Part shown: in pieces, positions 19,895 to 29,600 of the stretch
How the letters are laid out: each line of letters starts with the position of its first letter
Numbering within the stretch: the first letter of the stretch is position 1
Source of the DNA: Parafrankia elaeagni
GTDB taxonomy: Bacteria; Actinomycetota; Actinomycetes; Frankiales; Frankiaceae
Length of the DNA: 64,000 nt
Assembly: GCF_000374165.1 (NCBI RefSeq)
Contig: NZ_KB893671.1
Coordinates: 62,193-126,192 of the forward strand
Direction: 5' to 3'
Made by a program: the position numbers and the translations under genes
The notes under the pieces: model-generated
The model's database searches: none
Seen by the model: only the letters and a program-made list of their open reading frames with translations
What the model was told of the DNA's origin: nothing

Positions 19895-22272
19895 GCGACC
19901 GGATGCGGATCCGCCTGCTCATTCTGCGGGTCCTCGTGCTTTCCCTGCTGGTCACGCTGGGGGCCAGGCTGTGGGTGCTGCAGATCCTCGACGGCGAGCG
20001 CTACCGCCAGGTCGCCGAGACGAACAGGGTCCGCGAGGTGGTGACCCCGGCGACGCGCGGCATGATCGTCGACGACGAGGGCCAGCCTCTCGTCCGCAAC
20101 CGCACCTCGCTGGTCATCTCGGTGAACCGGTCGACCATCGACCGGCAGGACGACAAGGGCCGGGCCGTTCTCGGCCGGCTGGCCACCGTGATCGGAGCTC
20201 CCCTGACGGAGCTCGAACAGCGGGTTCGTTTCTGCTCGGCCACCGTGAAGGCCCCGTGCTGGAACGGCTCGCCCTACCAGCCGGTCCCCGTCGCCAAGGA
20301 CGTGACCCCCGCACAGGCGCTCGCGGTGATCGAGCATCCTGACCGCTTCCCCGGCGTGTCGGCCGACCTGCAGGCCGTCCGCGAGTACCCCAACGGCGCG
20401 CTCGCCGCGCACGAGCTGGGCTACCTCGCGCCCGTCTCCCAGGACCAGCTCGACGGCCAGGGCGACGAGAAGGGCTATCACCTCAACAGCCTGATCGGCG
20501 TCGCCGGGCTGGAGTACACCTACGACGACGCGCTGCGCGGTGCGGACGGGGTCGAGCGGCTCGAGGTCGACCGCTTCGGCCGGGTCGCCGGAACCGAGTC
20601 CACGACCCCGCCGGTCAGCGGCGACCACCTGGTGCTCAACCTCGACCTGGACGTCCAGCGGGCCGCCGAGGAGGCGCTGGCCCGGACCCTCGACAAGCTC
20701 GGCGGGGGCGCGCGGACGGCGTCCGCCGTCGTGCTGGACGTGCGGACCGGTGGTGTCGTGGCGCTCGCCAGCCTGCCCTCGTACGACCCCTCGGTGTTCG
20801 TCGGCGGGATCTCGCAGGCCGACTACTCGGCGCTGTCCGACCCGGTGAACGGCACCCCGCTGCTGTCGCGGGCCTATCAGGGCTCCGCCGCCGCCGCCTC
20901 GACGTTCAAGGTCGTCTCCACCGCGGTCGCGATGGAGCACATGGGTGCGAAGGGCGATGACAAATTCGACTGCGCGCCGACCCTGCAGGTCGGCGACCAG
21001 ATCTTCCACAACTTCGACGGGTCGTCCGCCGGGCCCATCACACTGCACCAGGCGCTGGTCATCTCCTGCGACGTCATCTTCGACAAGTTCGCCTACGACG
21101 CCTGGGTCGCCGACGGTGGGCTGCGTAACGGCCGTGGTCCCTACGCCGAGCCGGCGGAGCACTTCGTCCGCATGGCCGAGGGCATGGGCTTCGGCAGGCG
21201 CACCGGTATCGACCTCCCCGGCGAGACCTCGGGCGCCGTGGTCGACCGCGCGGACGCGCGCAGGATCTGGGAGGAACTGAAGGACTCCTACTGCAGGCGG
21301 GCGCAGAGCGGCTACCCGGAGGAGCCCGACCCGGTCAAGGCCGAGCGGTTCCGCAAGTACGCGGCCGAGGCCTGCGTCGACGGCTACCTGTACAACGCCG
21401 GCGCTGCCGTGCAGTTCTCCATCGGCCAGGGGCAGTACCTCTCGGTCAGCCCGCTGCAGCTCGCGTCCGCCTACGCGGCCATCGCCAACGGCGGAACCCT
21501 CTACAAGCCCACCCTCGCCCGGGCGACGATCTCGCCGGACGGGACGAAGCAGACGCCGATCCAGCCGACCGTCACCGGTCGCCTGCCCATCTCGCCGGAG
21601 AACCTCGCCTACATCCGCGGCGGCCTGACCGGGGTGACGACCGAAGCGGGCGGTACGGCGACGGGGACGTTCGCCGACTGGCCCAGCGACCTGGTGCCCG
21701 TCGCGGGCAAGACCGGCACTGCCGAGGTCGAGGGCAGGGACGACACCTCGTGGTTCGCATCCTTCGCTCCGGCGAACGACCCACAGTTCGCGGTCGTCGT
21801 GAGCATCCCGGAATCCGGTACCGGAGCGGAGTACGCGGCGCCGGTGGCGAAGGAGATCTACCAGGCCATCTACGGGGTCGGCGTGCCCGGGGCCCTGCCC
21901 GGAGGCAAGCCGCCCGCCGGCCTGCCCGAGCTGGGGCGAGACGGAACGTTCGGCGGCGGCCCCGGCGGCCCCGGCGGTCCCGCCACCTCCGACACCCCTG
22001 AGACGTCGCCCCAGGCCGGAACGCCGGGAGTAAGCGGTGCCTCCGCCCCGGCGGAGCCCATGTCCGGGGCGACGACGGCGGGCACGACGACGGTGGGCAC
22101 GACGACGGTCACGGGAGCGGTGCAGCCCACGGTGCTCACACCCGCGGCGCCGAGCACCGTGGCCACCGTCACAGGCGGGGGGCACGGAGCGGTGCCGTCC
22201 CAGGATGCCGACGGGTCGCGCCCCGCCGCCCGGGAGCCCCCGCCCGACGACCGCGGCCGATCCCCGCCCTGA
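19891..22272 (+). CDS. mrdA: Penicillin-binding protein 2 (class B transpeptidase of the elongasome)
   Basis: 793 residues. A membrane anchor (about 8-30) is followed by the class B dimerisation domain with RGMIVDDEGQPLVRN. The transpeptidase domain carries the active serine in S337-T-F-K340, an SCD motif near residue 391, and K607-T-G. It crosslinks peptidoglycan at MreBCD-RodA sites. From about residue 665 the protein ends in a 130-residue Gly/Pro/Thr-rich tail with GTTTVGTTTV repeats that has no counterpart in E. coli PBP2 and is probably extracellular and flexible. rodA follows. Confidence 0.95.
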   Translation: MSDRMRIRLLILRVLVLSLLVTLGARLWVLQILDGERYRQVAETNRVREVVTPATRGMIVDDEGQPLVRNRTSLVISVNRSTIDRQDDKGRAVLGRLATVIGAPLTELEQRVRFCSATVKAPCWNGSPYQPVPVAKDVTPAQALAVIEHPDRFPGVSADLQAVREYPNGALAAHELGYLAPVSQDQLDGQGDEKGYHLNSLIGVAGLEYTYDDALRGADGVERLEVDRFGRVAGTESTTPPVSGDHLVLNLDLDVQRAAEEALARTLDKLGGGARTASAVVLDVRTGGVVALASLPSYDPSVFVGGISQADYSALSDPVNGTPLLSRAYQGSAAAASTFKVVSTAVAMEHMGAKGDDKFDCAPTLQVGDQIFHNFDGSSAGPITLHQALVISCDVIFDKFAYDAWVADGGLRNGRGPYAEPAEHFVRMAEGMGFGRRTGIDLPGETSGAVVDRADARRIWEELKDSYCRRAQSGYPEEPDPVKAERFRKYAAEACVDGYLYNAGAAVQFSIGQGQYLSVSPLQLASAYAAIANGGTLYKPTLARATISPDGTKQTPIQPTVTGRLPISPENLAYIRGGLTGVTTEAGGTATGTFADWPSDLVPVAGKTGTAEVEGRDDTSWFASFAPANDPQFAVVVSIPESGTGAEYAAPVAKEIYQAIYGVGVPGALPGGKPPAGLPELGRDGTFGGGPGGPGGPATSDTPETSPQAGTPGVSGASAPAEPMSGATTAGTTTVGTTTVTGAVQPTVLTPAAPSTVATVTGGGHGAVPSQDADGSRPAAREPPPDDRGRSPP

Positions 22273-22405
22273 GACCACGAGACCACCGCCCTCGGGCGCG
22301 GCTCCGTTCCCTGAACCGCCGAACTCTGCCCGCTGAACCGCCGAACTCAGGGTCCAGGGCCCTACGGTCAGGGCCCTACGCCGACTGTCTGACAGAGGAG
22401 GGACG

Positions 22406-23641
22406 TTGACGCAGGATCCCGGTCCCACCGCGCTGCGGTCGTCCCCGGTTCTTGTCCGAGGGCGGATCGGCCAGCTTCGGGACCGCGCCTCCGGCCGGCA
22501 CTCGCCGTTGCGGCGGCTCGACTGGGTCCTGCAGACCAGCGTGATCGCGCTGGCCCTGATCGGTGCCCTGCTCGTCTGGTCGGCCACCCGGCAGCGGCTG
22601 GAGGAGTCGGGCGGCGACCCGCAGACGTTCCTGAAGCGGCACCTGCTGAACCTCGTGATCGGCCTGCTGCTCGGTGCCGCCGCCACCCTGGTGGACTACC
22701 GGATCCTGCGGGCCTACGCACCGTTCGTCTACCTGGGTTCGCTGGTCGGGCTGGTGGCCGTGCTCCTCGTCGGCACCACCGTCAACGGCGCGCACTCCTG
22801 GATCGTCCTGCCCGCCGGGTTCCAGCTGCAGCCCTCGGAGTTCGCGAAGGTCGCGCTCGTCGTCGGCGCGGCAATGATCCTGGGGGAGAAGCACGAGGAC
22901 CGCCATACCGGTATCCGGCGGGGTGCGCCGGGCCACGGCGACGTCCTGCTCGTGCTGGGCCTCGCCGTCGTCCCGATGGGGCTGATCATGCTCCAGCCCG
23001 ACTTCGGCACGGTCATGGTGCTGGTCTTCGTCACCCTCGGGATGCTCGGGGTGAGCGGCGCTCCGCGCCGGTGGGTTCTCGGGCTGGTCCTGTGCGGGGT
23101 GCTGTTCGGCGGCGCGATTCTGCAGTTCCACCTGCTGAAGCCCTACCAGGAGGCCCGGCTCACCTCGTTCGTCTCGGAGAACAAGGAGTCCTCCTCGACC
23201 GGCTACAACGTCGACCAGGCGATGACCGCGATCGCCAACGGCGGCGTCACCGGCCGCGGCCTGTTCGAGGGCCAGCAGACCCAGGGCCAGTTCGTGCCCG
23301 AGCAGCAGACCGACTTCGTCTTCAGCGTCGCGGGGGAGGAACTGGGCTATCTCGGTGCCGGCGGGGTGATCATTCTGCTCGGCGTGGTGCTCTGGCGCGC
23401 GCTCACCATCGGTTTCAACTCCCAGGACTCCTTCGGCGCGCTGATCGTCACCGGCGTGGTCTGCTGGTTCACGTTCCAGATCTTCGTCAACATCGGGATG
23501 TGTCTGGGCGTCATGCCGGTGACCGGGCTGCCGCTCACCTTCCTGTCCTACGGCGGCTCCTCGATGTTCGCGAACATGATCGCGGTGGGGCTGCTGCAGA
23601 ACGTCCGGCTGCGTTCGCGCTCCGATCCCTACGCGCTTTGA
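22406..23641 (+). CDS. rodA: RodA peptidoglycan glycosyltransferase (SEDS family)
   Basis: 411 residues with about ten membrane helices. SEDS hallmarks are visible: the long extracellular loop with a conserved Asp region (TGYNVDQAMTAIANGGVTGRG), EQQTDFVFSVAGEELG, and the C-terminal LPLTFLSYGGSSM. It polymerises lipid II glycan strands as partner of PBP2. TTG start with GAGGAGGG 4 nt upstream. It is the last gene of the mre cluster. Confidence 0.95.
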   Translation: MTQDPGPTALRSSPVLVRGRIGQLRDRASGRHSPLRRLDWVLQTSVIALALIGALLVWSATRQRLEESGGDPQTFLKRHLLNLVIGLLLGAAATLVDYRILRAYAPFVYLGSLVGLVAVLLVGTTVNGAHSWIVLPAGFQLQPSEFAKVALVVGAAMILGEKHEDRHTGIRRGAPGHGDVLLVLGLAVVPMGLIMLQPDFGTVMVLVFVTLGMLGVSGAPRRWVLGLVLCGVLFGGAILQFHLLKPYQEARLTSFVSENKESSSTGYNVDQAMTAIANGGVTGRGLFEGQQTQGQFVPEQQTDFVFSVAGEELGYLGAGGVIILLGVVLWRALTIGFNSQDSFGALIVTGVVCWFTFQIFVNIGMCLGVMPVTGLPLTFLSYGGSSMFANMIAVGLLQNVRLRSRSDPYAL

Positions 23642-23701
23642 CGGGAGGGTCGCGTGAGCAGGCAGGGTCTGTCGCCCGCCGGGTGCCGTAGGCTCGCGGG
23701 C

Positions 23702-25777
23702 ATGTCCGGACAGTCGCTGTTTCCTCTCCTGGAGCCATTGCTCCCACGGGTCCGGAAGCCGGTCCAGTACGTGGGCGGCGAGGGGAACTCGGTCGTCAAA
23801 CCCTGGGACGGCGCCACGGTCCGCTGGTGCCTGATGTACCCCGACGCGTACGAGGTCGGCCTGCCGAACCAGGGCGTCCAGATCCTGTACGAGATCCTGA
23901 ACGAGCAGCCGGACGTTCTCGCCGAGCGCGCCTACTCGATCTGGCCGGACCTCGAGGCGCTCATGCGCGAGCACGGCATCCCGCAGTTCACGGTGGACGC
24001 CCACCGCGCCGTCGGTGACTTCGACCTGTTCGGCATCAGCTTCTCCACCGAGCTCGGCTACACGAACCTGCTCTCGGCCCTCGACCTCGCCGGCCTCCCC
24101 CTGCACGCCGCCGACCGCACCGACGGCCCGCTGGTCATCGCCGGGGGGCACGCAGCCTTCAATCCCGAGCCGATCGCCGACTTCGTCGACGCGGTCGTCC
24201 TCGGTGACGGCGAGCAGGCGGTCCTGCGTATCACCGAGATCACCCGCGCGTGGAAGGCAGCCGGCTCGCCCGGCGGGCGCACCGAGCTGCTGCACCGCCT
24301 CGCGCGCCTCGGGATCGTCTACGTGCCGGGCTTCTTCGACGTGAGCTACCGGCCGGACGGGCGGATCCAGGCCGTCACCCCGAACCGGGACGACATCCCC
24401 GCCCGCCCCGCCAAGCACACGCTGACCGACCTCGACTCGTGGCCGTATCCGAAGGCACCGCTGGTCCCGCTAGCGGAGACCGTGCACGAGCGGATGAGCG
24501 TGGAAATCTTCCGCGGCTGCACCCGCGGCTGCCGGTTCTGCCAGGCCGGAATGATCACCCGCCCGGTCCGGGAGCGCAGCATCGAGACGGTCGGCGCGAT
24601 GGTCGACGCGGGCCTCACCGCCACGGGTTTCTCCGAGGTCGGGCTGCTCTCCCTCTCCAGCGCGGACCACAGCGAGATAGGCGAGATCGCCAAGGAGCTC
24701 GCCGACCGCTACGAGGGCACGAACACCTCGCTGAGCCTGCCCTCGACACGGGTCGACGCCTTCAACGTCACCCTGGCCAACGAGTTCTCCCGCAACGGGC
24801 GGCGCAGCGGCCTCACCTTCGCCCCCGAGGGCGGCTCCGAGCGCCTGCGCAAGGTCATCAACAAGACGGTCAGCGCCGAGGACCTGGTGCGCACCGTCAG
24901 CACCGCCTACGGCAACGGCTGGCGGCAGGTGAAGCTGTACTTCATGTGTGGCCTGCCCACCGAGACGGACGAGGACGTCCTGGAGATCGCCGACCTCGCC
25001 CGTGAGGTCATCCGGGCCGGCCGGCGGGCCAGCGGGCATCGCGACATCCGGGCCACCGTGTCCATCGGCGGGTTCGTCCCCAAGGCGCACACGCCGTTCC
25101 AGTGGGCCGGACAGGCCTCCCACGAGGTGACCGACCACCGGCTGAAGCTGCTTCGTGACACTGTGCGTGCCGACCGGGAGGTCGGCCGGGCGGTGGGGTT
25201 CCGCTACCACGACGGGCGTCCTGGCATCATCGAGGGCCTGCTGGCCCGCGGTGACCGCCGGGTCGGCCGGGTGATCGAGCGGGTGTGGCGCGACGGCGGT
25301 CGTTTCGACGGCTGGAGCGAGCACTTCTCGTTCGAGCGCTGGGAGTCGGCCTGCGCGGCGGAGCTGGCCCCGCTCGGCGTCTCACTCAACTGGTTCACCA
25401 CCCGTGAGCGGGACGAGCGCGAGATCCTGCCCTGGGACCATCTCGACGCCGGGCTGGACCGTGACTGGCTGTGGGCCGACTGGCAGGAGGCGCTGCGCGG
25501 GACGGAGCTGGACGACTGCCGTTGGACCCCCTGCTACGACTGCGGTGTCTGCCCGACATTCGGCACCGAGAACCAGATCGGCCCCACAGGCCGCTCGTTG
25601 CTCCCCGTGATCTCCGTCGGCGTCGCCCCGGCCCTGGGCGCTCCCTCCGGCCCGGGTCTGCCCGCAGACCCGGGCGTCGCCGCGGGTCCTGACTCCGCCG
25701 CCGGACAGGCCGCCGGCGGCGGTGTCGCCCCTGACCCTGACCCGGACCTGGTGTCGGCACGTGCCTCGTCAACCTGA
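23702..25777 (+). CDS. B12-binding-type radical SAM protein (TIGR03960 family)
   Basis: 691 residues. The N-terminal part (1-235) is a cobalamin-binding-like domain opening with SLFPLLEPLLPRVRKPVQYV, the conserved beginning of TIGR03960. The radical SAM core carries the iron-sulphur cysteines Cys273, Cys277 and Cys280 in FRGCTRGCRFCQAG. A C-terminal CxxCxxC-like patch (CYDCGVCPTF) closes the conserved part, then a 65-residue Ala/Pro/Gly tail. ATG 23702 matches the family start; a GTG at 23654 with GGGAGGG upstream would add 16 residues and is a real alternative. Its 3' end overlaps the DUF2344 gene. The two are consistently paired in actinobacteria next to rne and ribosomal genes; the substrate is unknown to me. 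Confidence 0.88.
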   Translation: MSGQSLFPLLEPLLPRVRKPVQYVGGEGNSVVKPWDGATVRWCLMYPDAYEVGLPNQGVQILYEILNEQPDVLAERAYSIWPDLEALMREHGIPQFTVDAHRAVGDFDLFGISFSTELGYTNLLSALDLAGLPLHAADRTDGPLVIAGGHAAFNPEPIADFVDAVVLGDGEQAVLRITEITRAWKAAGSPGGRTELLHRLARLGIVYVPGFFDVSYRPDGRIQAVTPNRDDIPARPAKHTLTDLDSWPYPKAPLVPLAETVHERMSVEIFRGCTRGCRFCQAGMITRPVRERSIETVGAMVDAGLTATGFSEVGLLSLSSADHSEIGEIAKELADRYEGTNTSLSLPSTRVDAFNVTLANEFSRNGRRSGLTFAPEGGSERLRKVINKTVSAEDLVRTVSTAYGNGWRQVKLYFMCGLPTETDEDVLEIADLAREVIRAGRRASGHRDIRATVSIGGFVPKAHTPFQWAGQASHEVTDHRLKLLRDTVRADREVGRAVGFRYHDGRPGIIEGLLARGDRRVGRVIERVWRDGGRFDGWSEHFSFERWESACAAELAPLGVSLNWFTTRERDEREILPWDHLDAGLDRDWLWADWQEALRGTELDDCRWTPCYDCGVCPTFGTENQIGPTGRSLLPVISVGVAPALGAPSGPGLPADPGVAAGPDSAAGQAAGGGVAPDPDPDLVSARASST

Positions 25778-26522
25778 GGGGCCGCCCCCGCCGCCGGTAG
25801 TCGCCCGGATGCGCCTGCGGTTCGGCAAGCGGGGACGACTGCGCTTCCTCTCCCATCGGGACATTGCCCGGACCTTCGAACGAGGCCTGCGCCGAGCCCG
25901 TCTGCCCGTGGCCCTCTCCGCCGGGTTCAGCCCACACCCGAGGCTGTCCTGGGTCGGCGCGGCGCCCACGGGTGCCGCCAGCGAGGCCGAGTACGTCGAG
26001 ATCGCCTTCTCCGCCCCGGTGGACCCGGAGCAGGTGCGCCAGGCGCTGGACGCCGCTCTCCCCCCCGGGCTCGACGTCCTCGACTGCGTGCCCGCCAGTG
26101 GCCGTTCGCTGCCCGACCGGATCGACGCGTCCCGCTGGCAGCTACGCCTGCCAGGGGTGGTGACAGCGGATCTGGATGCCGCCATCGCGGTCCTGTCGGC
26201 CCGGGAATCCCTTGTGGTCGAGCGGGTCACGAAGGACGGCAAGCGTGGTGTTGATGTGCGCGGGGCTGTGGTCTGGGCCGTTTGCCGTGCAGAGAACGAC
26301 ACCTGTGCGATACTGGACGTGGTCGTACGGCACACGACGCCCGCCGTTCGACCCGACGACGTGCTGACCGCCCTTTCCGCGGTCGCCGTCCTCAGTGTGC
26401 CGGTGCCGCCCGAGCCAACACGACTCGAACAGGGCCGGCTGCGCGAGGACGGAACGCTGGCGGACCCGCTGGCACCGGACCGCGATGAGGCTGCCCGGCC
26501 GGTAGGTCGACTCGAAGCGTGA
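25761..26522 (+). CDS. DUF2344 / TIGR03936 family protein, partner of the radical SAM protein
   Basis: 253 residues. RMRLRFGKRGRLRFLSHRDIARTFERGLRRA opens the conserved domain, followed by LPVALSAGFSPHPRLSWVGA. In many bacteria this domain is fused to the C-terminus of the upstream radical SAM protein; here it is separate but overlaps it by 17 nt, supporting joint function, possibly RNA-directed. Start is taken as GTG 25761; ATG 25809 would remove a proline-rich leader and is also plausible. Confidence 0.82.
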   Translation: MPRQPEGPPPPPVVARMRLRFGKRGRLRFLSHRDIARTFERGLRRARLPVALSAGFSPHPRLSWVGAAPTGAASEAEYVEIAFSAPVDPEQVRQALDAALPPGLDVLDCVPASGRSLPDRIDASRWQLRLPGVVTADLDAAIAVLSARESLVVERVTKDGKRGVDVRGAVVWAVCRAENDTCAILDVVVRHTTPAVRPDDVLTALSAVAVLSVPVPPEPTRLEQGRLREDGTLADPLAPDRDEAARPVGRLEA

Positions 26523-26634
26523 CGAGGGCGTCGCAGGATTGCCGGCGGCGCAACCGCCGGACCGAGACAGTGGCTTCTGAGCGGTCGCGACTGCTGACGC
26601 AGCGCGCCCGGGAGCCCGAGAGGCTTCATAACCC

Positions 26635-29600
26635 GTGCCCGACGAAGACCAGACCCCCGAAGAGCAGCAGACCGCGCCGGAAACCTCGGCCGTGCGGTCC
26701 CCCCGTCGTCGCCGTGCCGCCGGAAGGCCGGCCGGGCCGCCCCCCGGGGCTGCCGGGCCGCCCCCCGATCCGGCCGAGCCCGAGACCGGTTCTCAGAGCG
26801 GAGCAGGGAAGGCGCCGGGTCCGGCGCCGGTGACGGCATCAGCCGGCACACCGCCCTCCACTGACGCGCCCACGGCTGATGCGCCCACGGCGCCGGGCGC
26901 CGATGGTGCCGATCCGGTGACCGACAGCGCGTCGACACCCACCCGGCCGGCGCGGCGCACCGCCGCCCGGTCGCGACGGGTGTCCCGAGCTGTCAGCGCG
27001 GCCGGGCCGGAGCCGGCTGCCGCGCCCGCCACACCCGATGCCTCACCAGCCGCCGATGCCGTACCGCCGGCGGACGCGTCACCGATCGGCGAGACCTCGC
27101 CCGCGGTGGTGGTGGTGGCGCCGGAGAAGCCGGCCGCCTCCCGGCGCCGGGCCACCCGGTCGGCGGCCAACGCCGCCGCGGCCCCGGCCTCTGCCGCCGA
27201 CAGCGGCGACGGTGGTGCCGCCGTCGCTCCGGCCGATCCGGTCACGGCGGCGGAGTCCTCCGCCGCGTCCGCGGACACCGCCGCGCCCGCAGACACTACG
27301 GAGCAGAACGAGGCGGCCCCCGCTGCCACCCGGCCGCGTCGTACCCGTGCTCGTCGGTCGGCCGCCAAGGCCGAGCCGACCGAGCCGGTGGAGTCGAGCG
27401 TGTCGGCCGCTCCCGCCGCTGCGGGCCCGCAGGTGGACGGACCGTCCGCAGATCCCGTGCCGGCCGACCGGGCCGGGAAGAGTCCTGCCGCCGGGACATC
27501 CGCCGTGGTCGAAGGTTCCGCCCCGACCGGGGCGCCGGCCCGGCCGGCCGCCGCGGTTGCCGCGGTTGCCGCGGTTGCCGACGAGCCTGTGGTCGCTGCC
27601 GAGCCTGTGGTCGCCGACGAGCCCCCGGCGTCCGTGGCGAAGGCCGGCACCGTCAGCGGCGATGCGGCTGTCGCGGCCGGTGAGGTGTCCGTGACCAGTG
27701 GCGCGGCGTCCGCCGCCGACGAGCGGAGCGAACGCCCGGCGCGGCGGCGCACCAGGGCGTTCACCCCGACCTGGACGAGCGGCACCGAAGCAGGGGCCGC
27801 CGCCCCGGCGACCCGTCCCACGGCCCGCCGCCCGGTCGCCATGATCATGTTCCAGCAGCCGGAACCGGCGGCACCCGACCCGTGGGGGCCTCGTCGCCAC
27901 GAGCCGGCGCCCGTTCCCGCCGTCGACGAGCCGGTGGCGGATGCTGCCGTCGACGACTCGCAGGACTCGGTGACGGACGAGAACGCGGAGTTCGACGCCA
28001 ACGCGGAGTTCGACGCCGACGACGCCGGGCAGGAGGCCGCCGACGCCGGTACCTTCGGCGCCGACGCCGATCTGGATGCGGACAGCGACGACACCGGCGC
28101 GGGCGGCACTCGCCGTCGGCGGCGCGGCCGTCGCGGCCGCGGTCGGGCCCGGGGCGAGGACGAGACCACCGACCTCACCGATGACGACGGCGAGGCCGAG
28201 GAGCCGATCCGGGAGCCCGAGGCCGGCGCGGAGGAGCACGAGGCGGCCGAGGCCCGGCCGACCCGTAGGCGGTCCCGGCGCGTCGAGGTGCGGGAGGTGT
28301 TCGACGAGCCGGACGAGGACGACGGCGACGCCGACCTGGAGCCCGGGGCCGAGCACGACCAGGAGTCCGACGAGGACGGCGCCGACCTCGACGACGGCGC
28401 GGAGGACTCCGCCGACGACGGCACCGACGATGACCGGGCCGGTGGGTCCCGGCGGCGGCGTCGGCGGCGGCGGCGTTCCGGCACCGGCGAGAGTGTGCCG
28501 ACGCCCGACGACCCGCCGAACACCGTCGTGCACGTGCGCGAGACCCGCCGGGACGACGACCTCGTCCGCGGGGTGAGTGGCTCGACCCGGCTGGAGGCCA
28601 AGCGGCAGCGTCGGCGCGAGGGCCGGGACAGCGGCCGCCGCCGGGCTCCGATCGTCACCGAGGCCGAGTTCCTCGCCCGGCGCGAGTCGGTCGAGCGGCG
28701 GATGATCGTCAAGAACAACGGTGACCGGACCCAGATCGCCGTCCTGGAGGACGGCGTCCTGGTCGAGCACTTCGTCACCCGGGCGAGCTCGGCGTCCTAC
28801 GCGGGCAACGTGTACCTGGGCCGGGTGCAGAACGTGCTGGCGAGCATGGAGGCCGCCTTCGTCGACATCGGGAAGGGTCGCAACGCGGTCCTCTACGCCG
28901 GCGAGGTGAACTACGACGCCTCGGGCCTCGACGGGCGCCCCCGCAAGATCGAGCAGGTGCTCAAGTCCGGCCAGTCGGTGCTCGTGCAGGTCTCCAAGGA
29001 CCCGATCGGGCACAAGGGCGCCCGGCTGACCAGCCAGGTCAGCCTGCCTGGCCGCTACCTGGTGTACGTGCCGGACGGGCAGAACGCCGGCATCAGCCGC
29101 AAGCTGCCGGACACCGAGCGGGCCCGACTCAAGAGCATCCTGAAGAAGATCACGCCGGAGAACGGCGGCGTGATCGTGCGCACCGCGGCCGAGGGCGCCA
29201 GCGAGGCCGAGCTGGAGCGCGACGTCGAGCGGCTCGTGGCTCAGTGGGAGGACATCCAGCACAAGGCCCAGAAGGCCAACGCCCCCTCCCTGCTGTACGG
29301 CGAGCCCGACCTGGTCGTCCGGGTCATCCGGGACATCTTCAACGAGGACTTCACCGAGCTCGTGGTCCAGGGCGCGGGCGAGGCCGCGACCGTCGAGGGA
29401 TACGTCGACACGGTGGCTCCCGACCTGCGGGACCGGGTTCGCCGCTACGTCGGCACCGGGGACGTCTTCGCCGAGTACCGGGTGGACGAGCAGCTCGCGA
29501 AGGCGCTCGACCGCAAGGTCTGGTTGCCGTCGGGCGGCTCGCTGGTGATCGACCGCACCGAGGCGATGACTGTCATCGACGTCAACACCGGCAAGTTCAC

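Noticed and set aside
19810-22686. 958-codon minus-strand open frame opposite mrdA
   Set aside because: It overlaps a gene with all transpeptidase motifs and has no protein family features.
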